Assembly: GCA_020723255.1 (NCBI GenBank) | Contig: DYJH01000011.1 | Span: 1-38,938 of the forward strand | Direction of reading: 5' to 3' | Origin: Desulfonema limicola | GTDB taxonomy: Bacteria > Desulfobacterota > Desulfobacteria > Desulfobacterales > RPRI01 | Length of the DNA: 38,938 nt | Part shown: piece after piece, positions 33,333-38,938 of the stretch | Numbering within the stretch: position 1 is the first letter of the stretch | Layout: each line of letters opens with the position of its first letter | Made by a program: the position numbers and the translations under genes | Notes under the pieces: model-generated | The model's database searches: none | Told to the model about the DNA's origin: nothing | Seen by the model: only the letters and a program-made list of their open reading frames with translations

Positions 33333-33614
33333 ATGACCATGCGTTATGAATGGGACGAACGAAAACGGCTTGCCAACCTTAAAAAACACGGCCTCGATTT
33401 TTTCGATGTGTATATCGTTTTCGGTTCCTCGCACGTTATAACGCCTTCGCTTCACGAAAGCGAGGAAAGGTTTCTTGCTATTGGAACCTTCGAGGGGCGG
33501 TTTGTGACCGTCGTTTACACAATGCGGGCAGAGGCCATGAGGATTATTTCTTTTCGGAGAGCACGTTATGAGGAAAGAGACACATATCAAAAGCTATTCG
33601 GCAGCAGAGCTTAA
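33333..33614 (+). CDS. brnT: BrnT-family ribonuclease toxin
   Basis: A small toxin of about 93 residues in the RelE-like fold. MRYEWDERKRLANLKKHGLDF is the typical BrnT beginning, and IGTFEGRFVTVVYTMR and IRIISFRRARYEER-like strands (here MRIISFRRARYEERD) match the C-terminal part with its catalytic Arg residues. A longer frame from 33198 adds 45 residues unlike the family, so I place the start at ATG 33333 (or 33339). It overlaps the antitoxin by 47 bases. Free BrnT would inhibit translation. Confidence 0.9.
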   Translation: MTMRYEWDERKRLANLKKHGLDFFDVYIVFGSSHVITPSLHESEERFLAIGTFEGRFVTVVYTMRAEAMRIISFRRARYEERDTYQKLFGSRA

Positions 33615-33891
33615 AGCCAAACAAGGGCGCAGCCGCACCGATCTGAAAAAGGTTGATGCTATGACCGACGCTGAATTAGAGCGAGTTATTGCCGAGGATG
33701 AAGACGAGCGGGACGTACAGCCCGATTGGACGCGGGCAAAGCTGGTTTTTGTGGAACCAAAGCAATCTATACACCTCCGCCTTGAGCGGGAAATTATAGA
33801 TTTCTTTAAGGCCCAGGGTAAAGGGCATATTTCCCGTATGCAGGCAGTTCTCAAAGCCTACGCTAACGCACATCGGCCACACGCCAAATGA
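33568..33891 (+). CDS. brnA: BrnA-family antitoxin
   Basis: A 107-residue antitoxin. The N-terminal half is charged (KSYSAAELKAKQGRSRTDLK and ERVIAEDEDERDVQPDW). The C-terminal end is a ribbon-helix-helix-type DNA-binding module (SIHLRLEREIIDFFKAQGKG, then RMQAVLKAYANAH). It binds BrnT and represses the operon. The 47-base overlap with brnT secures coupled translation. The acidic VQPDW box is characteristic of BrnA. Confidence 0.88.
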   Translation: MRKETHIKSYSAAELKAKQGRSRTDLKKVDAMTDAELERVIAEDEDERDVQPDWTRAKLVFVEPKQSIHLRLEREIIDFFKAQGKGHISRMQAVLKAYANAHRPHAK

Positions 33892-33961
33892 ACAACGATC
33901 TTGAACTCAATTATGGCGCCGGCAATGTGTTTCGTGATTTTAGGTAGAATGGCAATTATTG

Positions 33962-34471
33962 CTATTTCTGTGAAAGAGTGTAGCTTGCCAGAAGGCTTCC
34001 CTTCCAGTAGATATTGGAAGGATTGTAAAAGTACATTTTGAAAATATCGAGGCTTTCTTTGCGCAATATCCCGGGAACTATTGTTATCCGGCTGTTTTTG
34101 TATAATGGGGTCAGATTTTTTGTGTCGCAGCTTGTCCCTCCTCCCATAACATCCTCATAAGCATATACTATCGTGCCTATACCGGAAAGCAGTATAGCCC
34201 CGAAACACATAAGGCAGGGTTCCATGGTGCAATAAATAGTTAATTTCTTTCTGCTGATTTCATTAAAGCTATCCATTCCTGCGAGATTTCTTAAAGCTAT
34301 TATTTCGGCATGGTCAACTTCGTTTGTAACGCTTTTGGCAGTTCCTTCTCTTTTGCCTGTTGCAATGATTTTGTTTTTATAAACCAAGACACTGCCTACA
34401 GGAAATTCTCCCTGTTCAAGCGCTGCCTGCGCAAGATTGAGGGCTTCTTTCATAAAATATTCATGATTCAT
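33962..34471 (-). CDS. Cytidine/deoxycytidylate-deaminase-family nucleoside deaminase (TadA/GuaD-like)
   Basis: A 169-residue zinc deaminase. The metal and proton-transfer motif H-A-E is at 54-56 and P-C-L-M-C gives C86 and C89. The fold opens with EALNLAQAALEQGEFPVGSV and has VYAYEDVMGGGTSCD after the zinc site. It could be tRNA adenosine deaminase TadA or a free-base/nucleoside deaminase; the C-terminal part differs from classical TadA, so I give no symbol. It stands alone between TA systems. Confidence 0.85.
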   Translation of the reverse strand: MNHEYFMKEALNLAQAALEQGEFPVGSVLVYKNKIIATGKREGTAKSVTNEVDHAEIIALRNLAGMDSFNEISRKKLTIYCTMEPCLMCFGAILLSGIGTIVYAYEDVMGGGTSCDTKNLTPLYKNSRITIVPGILRKESLDIFKMYFYNPSNIYWKGSLLASYTLSQK

Positions 34472-34497
34472 TTGAATCCATTTTCGTTCCGACAGTT

Positions 34498-34830
34498 TTA
34501 ATTTGCGTATATAACCTTCCCCGTATGCGCATATTCGGCAATAAGAGATGTTTTATTCTCATATTCTTCCGGTGTTATAGTAATGATATCGAGGGGGACA
34601 ATGAATTTTCTGATTGTCCTGATTTCGGCGTCCTTTGTCATATCTGCGCGTTTAAAAATATTCTTCCTTTTGAAATCCTCTGAAACAACAATGATGTCTA
34701 TATCACTATCTTCCGTTTCTGTTCCTCTGGCCTGTGAACCGAAGACAATAATCTTGGAGATATTCAATTTTTTTTCTTTTAAACAATCGTAGAAAAATTG
34801 GACTACTTCCTCAGCTCTTTTTTGAGCCAT
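34498..34830 (-). CDS. MNT-type nucleotidyltransferase (antitoxin of HEPN/MNT pair)
   Basis: A 110-residue minimal nucleotidyltransferase. GSQARGTETEDSDIDIIVV carries the GSxxxG...DxD catalytic motif, and a third Asp lies in VPLDIITITPEEY. MntA-like antitoxins AMPylate the partner HEPN toxin. The gene overlaps the HEPN gene by 28 bases. Confidence 0.9.
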   Translation of the reverse strand: MAQKRAEEVVQFFYDCLKEKKLNISKIIVFGSQARGTETEDSDIDIIVVSEDFKRKNIFKRADMTKDAEIRTIRKFIVPLDIITITPEEYENKTSLIAEYAHTGKVIYAN

Positions 34831-35189
34831 TTCAATGCCTCCTTGCTCTGAACGAGTAATGCTTCGGTTTTCCGCCTCGGGTAATCTTTTTGCATTTGTT
34901 TCAGATCTTCGGGATAACGTGTCGGAATGCTCGCTCTGTTGAGGGAAAAAACCGCCTCGTATAAATCATCCGGTAATATTAACCCAACTGCCTCAATGAG
35001 AAATAGAAGATTATGAACTTTAGGCGGAACATTGCCGAACTTCTTTTGATATAATCCTTTAAGAACTTTCTCAATGGATAAATGGCACATAAAAACAACA
35101 TAAATATACCTCCTGGCAACAAACATGGCTTCCGCAGTCTTTATGTCATAATCTGACTGCGTTAACCATTCTTCATGTTCTTTGACCAT
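34803..35189 (-). CDS. HEPN-domain protein (toxin of HEPN/MNT pair)
   Basis: A 128-residue four-helix HEPN protein: WLTQSDYDIKTAEAMFVARR, FMCHLSIEKVLKGLYQKKFG, PPKVHNLLFLIEAVG. The 'P-P-K-V-H-N-L' element is typical of this HEPN branch. The canonical RNase RxxxxH motif is not clearly placed, so RNase activity is less certain than the family assignment. Paired with the overlapping nucleotidyltransferase. Confidence 0.88.
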   Translation of the reverse strand: MVKEHEEWLTQSDYDIKTAEAMFVARRYIYVVFMCHLSIEKVLKGLYQKKFGNVPPKVHNLLFLIEAVGLILPDDLYEAVFSLNRASIPTRYPEDLKQMQKDYPRRKTEALLVQSKEALKWLKKELRK

Positions 35190-35343
35190 CCTCGTTTCTC
35201 CTTATTGGATTATTATAAACTTCACGGTATATTTATCAACACGTTTTAAGCCCCCGGCAGGATCTCCTTTCTCCTATTGTTCCATCATTTTGAATTCCTT
35301 CTCTTTCACTACCTTTCCACCCTTACACTCCGCTTAACCAATA

Positions 35344-35898
35344 TTAATCAATTCTGCAAATACTATTGTCGCATGGACAGCTTCCATCAACATCATAAGC
35401 ATATAAAATCCTAGACTCTGCTTCAGCCCTGTTTTCAGTAATGTTAGGAAAAGCAAATTTTGCCGAAAGTTTCACAAGTTCGGATTTTGCCGGAATAGCA
35501 TCAAGCCCGGTTGAAATTATTTTACCGGTTAATCCTTCAAGAATATCTGCATCTACTCCGTTTGTGACCACAACTACCGGAATCTGGTAATCAGCTATAA
35601 GCCTGGATGCGGCTAATGCAGAACGGTGGCGTGTTGTTATGGAACCTGGGCCGTATTTAATTATCATGCATGCCCGCTTTTCTATTAATATAAGAAAATC
35701 CACTTTGATTATTGCTTTGCTGTTTCCGGCCCGGGCTAAAAGATCATATCGTGGTCTGATATCTTTTATTCCATACAATTTTTCAGTTACAAGAAACCGG
35801 GCAATTTTCTGCCTGTAGCGCTCGTCATGAGTGTCTTCAATCGTTTCGCCGGTAATGAAATCGGTTGTTTCTCCCAAGATTAAATGATGGCCTTCCAT
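35344..35898 (-). CDS. HsdR-N-type (PF13588-like) nuclease-fold protein
   Basis: A stand-alone domain of about 184 residues resembling the N-terminal nuclease domain of type I restriction subunit R: DERYRQKIARFLVTEKLYG, IRPRYDLLARAGNSKAIIKV, then D and K of a PD-(D/E)xK-like core (VDFLILIEKRACMIIKYG), then SRLIADYQIPVVVVTNG. The second acidic residue of the motif is replaced by an isoleucine-rich stretch (MIIK), so nuclease activity is doubtful. The start is probably ATG 35898. Similar solitary proteins are common in Desulfobacterota; function unknown. Confidence 0.75.
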   Translation of the reverse strand: MEGHHLILGETTDFITGETIEDTHDERYRQKIARFLVTEKLYGIKDIRPRYDLLARAGNSKAIIKVDFLILIEKRACMIIKYGPGSITTRHRSALAASRLIADYQIPVVVVTNGVDADILEGLTGKIISTGLDAIPAKSELVKLSAKFAFPNITENRAEAESRILYAYDVDGSCPCDNSICRID

Positions 35899-35963
35899 AT
35901 TAATATTCAATCGTCATTATTTTTAATGACTTCGCTGGAAGCATGTTTTACACCCCACCCTGG

Positions 35964-35985
35964 CCCTCCCCGTCAAGAGGGAGGG
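35964..35985. repeat. Intergenic copy of the G/C-rich palindromic repeat family
   Basis: CCCTCCC (35964-35970), spacer CGTCAAGA, GGGAGGG (35979-35985). It shows the same plan and GTCAAG core as the copies inside mod. Located between the HsdR-N gene and dgt, where it is non-coding. Confidence 0.65.
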
Positions 35986-36140
35986 AAACAAGGAAACCCT
36001 ATAAAACCAATGAAAATCAAAAAATTATATAATATTTCAAGTACCCAGCTCCGTTGAAAGTCAGTTTTTGACTTTTTTCGAAAGTATCTATATATGAATA
36101 AATTTGACAGTCTATAAATCTTTATAACAGGTAATGAGTT

Positions 36141-37211
36141 ATGTCAATTCGTGAAATTTTTGAAAAGCGGGAAGAGGGGTTCATGTCTCCTTTTGGTTGT
36201 CCCAGCTCGAAATCCAAAGGGCGTATCAGACAAGAAAAACCATGCCCCATAAGAACTATATTTCAGAGGGACAGAGACAGAATTGTATATTCGAATGCAT
36301 TCAGAAGATTAAAACACAAAACTCAGGTTTTTTTGTCTCCTCTTGGGGATCATTACAGAACACGTCTTACGCATACTTTAGAGGTTGCTCAGATAGCAAG
36401 AACAATATCAAGGGCTATGAGGCTTAACGAGGATTTAACTGAAGCAATAGCACTTGGTCACGATTTAGGTCACACTCCTTTCGGCCATGGTGGGGAAACG
36501 GCCTTGAAAGAAATATATTCACCTGATTTTTCACACAATGAACAAAGCTTAAGAGTGGTCGATCTTCTTGAAAATAAGGGCAAAGGCCTCAATTTAAGCT
36601 ATGAAGTAAGAGACGGTATTTTAAAACATTCAAAAGGATACGGCAAAATTCTTCCTATTGATAATCCTGACGAAGTCGCGTGTACGGTGGAAGGCCAGGT
36701 TGTAAGGATTGCAGATATTATGGCTTATTTAAATCATGACCTTGATGATGCAATAAGAAGTGGAGTGATAAAAAGAGAACAGATCCCTGCGGATTGTTCC
36801 AATATCCTTGGGCTAACGCATTCAGAGCGCGCAACAACCATGATAAAAGATCTTATTTTTTCAAGCAGTGAATCTAACGGCAAGCTTATGCTTAGAATGA
36901 GCGATGATACTTATGACGCTATGACAAAATTGAGAGAGTTCCTTTATGAAAATGTTTACCGCTCTCCGGATGTTCATAACGAATTTGTAAAGGCGAAAAA
37001 AATACTATCTGAGCTTTATACCTATTTTATTAATGATAAAAAAACATTCCGCGAGGAACTGTCAAACATGGAAATGATTGACATATACAAAAAGAAAAAC
37101 CTTGGCGAAGAGACCTACGAAAGAATTGTATGTGATTTTATCGCTAGCATTACTGACCGTTATGCACTTGATCTTTACTCCAAAATCTTCTTCCCCGCAC
37201 CGTTGGTTTGA
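36141..37211 (+). CDS. dgt: Deoxyguanosinetriphosphate triphosphohydrolase-like protein
   Basis: A 356-residue HD-domain phosphohydrolase that cleaves dNTPs to nucleoside and triphosphate. Metal ligands are H78 (RLTHTLEVAQIARTIS) and H107-D108 (LGHDLGHTPFGHGGE), with a further Asp in VRIADIMAYLNHDLDDA. The N-terminal FQRDRDRIVYSNAFRRLKHK and TQVFLSPLGDHYRTR are typical of bacterial dGTPases. The following cysteine-cluster gene starts 14 bases after its stop, so both are probably one transcript. Confidence 0.93.
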   Translation: MSIREIFEKREEGFMSPFGCPSSKSKGRIRQEKPCPIRTIFQRDRDRIVYSNAFRRLKHKTQVFLSPLGDHYRTRLTHTLEVAQIARTISRAMRLNEDLTEAIALGHDLGHTPFGHGGETALKEIYSPDFSHNEQSLRVVDLLENKGKGLNLSYEVRDGILKHSKGYGKILPIDNPDEVACTVEGQVVRIADIMAYLNHDLDDAIRSGVIKREQIPADCSNILGLTHSERATTMIKDLIFSSSESNGKLMLRMSDDTYDAMTKLREFLYENVYRSPDVHNEFVKAKKILSELYTYFINDKKTFREELSNMEMIDIYKKKNLGEETYERIVCDFIASITDRYALDLYSKIFFPAPLV

Positions 37212-37225
37212 TGGACTTATTTTAA

Positions 37226-37825
37226 ATGAATGCGTTAATTGATAAGATAATATCTCAGGAAGAAAAATATTCGGTTTTCCTTCAACGCCTTGAATTAATT
37301 TTTAATAAAATGGATAACAAATATAATGAACTTTGTGAATATTACGGATTTTATTGCACCGGATGCGAAGATAACTGCTGTTTTACAAGGTTTTATCACC
37401 ATACATTTGCAGAGTATCTTTATATGAAAAAAGGTCTTGATACGCTTGCTCCGGCTAACAGAAAGGAAATAGCACAAAAAGCCTTATCAATCTGCAGACA
37501 GACAAGCGAACTTGAGAAATCCGGTTTACCGGTTCACCTGCCATGCCCGTTAAATTATGACGGAATGTGTGTTTTATACGCATACCGCCCCATGATATGC
37601 AGGCTGCATGGCATTCCCCACGAACTTGCATTGCCGGGCCGGGAGAGAAAAATAAACCCCGGATGTGATGAATTTAATGCTAAATGCGGCAGCAAAAAGT
37701 ATATGAAATTTGACAGAACCCATCTTTATGCAGAGCTGGCCGGACTTGAAAGCAGTATGAAAAAAGAATTAAATATCTCCGAAAGAATAAAAATGACAAT
37801 AGCCCAGATGATTTCAAGTCTGTAA
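37226..37825 (+). CDS. YkgJ-like cysteine-cluster protein
   Basis: A 199-residue putative zinc- or iron-chelating protein. Cysteines lie in FYCTGCEDNCCFTRFYHH, then HLPCPLNYDGMCVLYAYRP, MICRLHGIPH and NPGCDEFNAKCG, matching the YkgJ/CxxCxxCC family pattern. The ends are helical. Partner to dgt by proximity. Biochemical role not established. Confidence 0.8.
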   Translation: MNALIDKIISQEEKYSVFLQRLELIFNKMDNKYNELCEYYGFYCTGCEDNCCFTRFYHHTFAEYLYMKKGLDTLAPANRKEIAQKALSICRQTSELEKSGLPVHLPCPLNYDGMCVLYAYRPMICRLHGIPHELALPGRERKINPGCDEFNAKCGSKKYMKFDRTHLYAELAGLESSMKKELNISERIKMTIAQMISSL

Positions 37826-37871
37826 TATATTCAATTTGACATCTCAAATGGAATTCGGCGGCTTTCACAAG

Positions 37872-37904
37872 GGGCTATATGTCATATAAAATATAGCCCA
37901 TTTT
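37872..37904 (+). terminator. Intrinsic terminator after the dgt operon
   Basis: Perfect nine-base stem GGGCTATAT (37872-37880) / ATATAGCCC (37891-37899) with a ten-base loop, followed by ATTTTT. About 47 bases after the stop of the cysteine-cluster gene. Confidence 0.85.
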
Positions 37905-37968
37905 TGTTCCAGCCAGCACCGTTTATCGCGACAAGGAGCATCAGATTATTATAAAAGAAGACCATAAA

Positions 37969-38316
37969 TTGAAAACTATAAACAGCCAAACATGCTTCTA
38001 CTTCATCAGCGCCATTATCCTGCTCGCCGGTTTGGGCAGCGCAATCTTTATTTATCAGTCAGCTAAGTATGATTCGGACAGCGATTCAGAGTATGAAGTC
38101 ATAAATGGGCGCGCCTATCCTGGCGCCGGATATTCAAAGAGGTATGTGCATGATCTTCAAGCCTATGGAGGAAATTTTGCTGTGCTTTCGGATGAAATAA
38201 TGCACTGGTTTACCGGGTTGTGGCTCGGAAAATCACTCGCATATACAATAGCCTGGATTACTATCTTTATATCTTTGGGCTTTTTTGTTGCTGCCAAGAT
38301 ATCCCGCTCTCCTTGA
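37969..38316 (+). CDS. Small membrane protein of unknown function
   Basis: A 115-residue protein with two transmembrane segments: FYFISAIILLAGLGSAIFIYQSA (about 11-33, quoted as the segment) and LGKSLAYTIAWITIFISLGFF near the C terminus. They are joined by an external loop rich in Tyr, Gly and Asp (SEYEVINGRAYPGAGYSKRY). The start is a TTG at 37969 with a weak AAGAAG site, so the start is uncertain. It comes after a terminator, so it has its own promoter. I do not recognise the family. Confidence 0.6.
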   Translation: MKTINSQTCFYFISAIILLAGLGSAIFIYQSAKYDSDSDSEYEVINGRAYPGAGYSKRYVHDLQAYGGNFAVLSDEIMHWFTGLWLGKSLAYTIAWITIFISLGFFVAAKISRSP

Positions 38317-38547
38317 CAGCTTATGGTGATAATGAAAATGACGGGGACTGCGCGGAAATTATTTCAAGCAAAGAAGTGGAACATTCTTTACTCCTTTCAT
38401 AAATAAATTTCAATTATAAATTATTACCCGCTTAAATATATGGGTAAAGCCGCTTCCAGTAAATCACCTTTATCTTTTTAATTGACATTTTAATAAGCAA
38501 AGATATCATTTTAAAATAATACAGAAATCTTTAAGGAGGCCCTATCT

Positions 38548-38938
38548 ATGCTAAAATTAAGAGTCAATCGTAAAATTTATTCTGTTGATGTTAGCCCTGA
38601 TACTCCCTTGCTCTGGGTACTTCGGGATACGCTGGGTCTTACGGGAACAAAGTTCGGTTGCGGAATAGCAGAGTGCGGAGCTTGTATTGTACATATAGAC
38701 GGTGAGCCTGTGCATTCATGCATTACACCGGTTTCGTCTGTTGCCGGCAAACATGTTACAACCATTGAAGGCATCTCGTCTGAACTTGGCAATACCTTGA
38801 AACGGGCCTGGCTCGAAGAAGATGTGCCTCAATGCGGGTATTGCCAACCCGGCCAGATAATGTCTGCCGCTGCCTTATTACGCGATATCCCGAATCCAAC
38901 TGACGAAGATATCAATAATGCCATGTCCGGCAATATAT
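38548..38938 (+). CDS. 2Fe-2S subunit of a molybdenum hydroxylase (IorA/xanthine dehydrogenase type), 3' truncated
   Basis: The N-terminal 130 residues of a small electron-transfer subunit. The plant-type 2Fe-2S cluster is [20 protein letters not shown] (C-x4-C-x2-C with a later Cys in HSCIT), and the second CGYCQPGQI cluster begins at about residue 100. It would pair with a Mo-cofactor aldehyde or isoquinoline oxidoreductase subunit encoded beyond the window. ATG 38548 has an AAGGAGG site with eight bases spacing. The frame is open to the window end. Confidence 0.92.
   Translation, partial: MLKLRVNRKIYSVDVSPDTPLLWVLRDTLGLTGTKFGCGIAECGACIVHIDGEPVHSCITPVSSVAGKHVTTIEGISSELGNTLKRAWLEEDVPQCGYCQPGQIMSAAALLRDIPNPTDEDINNAMSGNI

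Overview
The window reads as chromosome of an anaerobic, probably sulfate-reducing or syntrophic member of the Desulfobacterota (Deltaproteobacteria). This is inferred from gene content: a CdaA-YbbR fusion, a 2-hydroxyacyl-CoA dehydratase remnant beside an enoate-reductase-type flavoprotein, many thiol-redox genes, an isoquinoline/aldehyde-oxidase-type 2Fe-2S subunit, and strong evidence for selenocysteine use. No rRNA, tRNA or CRISPR array was seen.

Layout. 1-2.2 kb: the C-terminal part of an RND/MMPL exporter and its YCF48-type beta-propeller partner. 2.5-4.7 kb: a frameshifted 2-hydroxyacyl-CoA dehydratase remnant followed by an intact OYE/2,4-dienoyl-CoA-reductase-like flavoprotein. 5.1-12.4 kb: housekeeping genes, namely ilvE and a UDPGP-family pyrophosphorylase on the plus strand, then convergent minus-strand genes for a coiled-coil membrane protein, nadB and a diadenylate cyclase-YbbR fusion, and a MauE/DoxX plus rhodanese pair. 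12.6-26.3 kb: a thiol/arsenic-type redox island bounded by two ArsR-type repressors. The plus-strand operon behind the first, cysteine-free repressor is the highlight. Its main gene (13625-15388) looks split into a truncated rhodanese and a DsbD-like protein, but it is a single frame interrupted by two TGA codons. Both TGAs fall where a rhodanese has its catalytic and second cysteine (U-x4-U), so the product is most simply a rhodanese-DsbD-thioredoxin fusion with two selenocysteines. The small gene before it (13152-13601) also carries one in-frame TGA followed by a SECIS-like hairpin. The minus strand of the island holds a tripartite exporter (TolC, HlyD, FtsX-type permease, ATPase), thioredoxin-like proteins, CcdA, an ArsP/UPF0718-type permease, an AhpD-like protein, and decayed arsM and acr3 genes.

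26.4-36 kb: a defence and mobile-element island. It contains a type III restriction-modification operon (mod-dinD-res) whose mod gene has a DUF559 nuclease domain inserted in frame between G/C-rich palindromic repeats, a BrnT/BrnA pair, a nucleoside deaminase, a HEPN/MNT pair and an HsdR-N-type protein. 36.1-38.9 kb: dGTPase, a YkgJ-like cysteine-cluster protein, a good terminator, a small membrane protein, and the start of a molybdenum-hydroxylase 2Fe-2S subunit cut by the window end.

How they fit together: the central island appears to be a set of modules moving reducing power across the membrane (DsbD/CcdA, thioredoxins, rhodaneses) with efflux and permease genes typical of arsenic or organometal resistance. 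Some classical arsenic genes have decayed, while the selenoprotein operon looks intact and has a recognisable promoter/operator.
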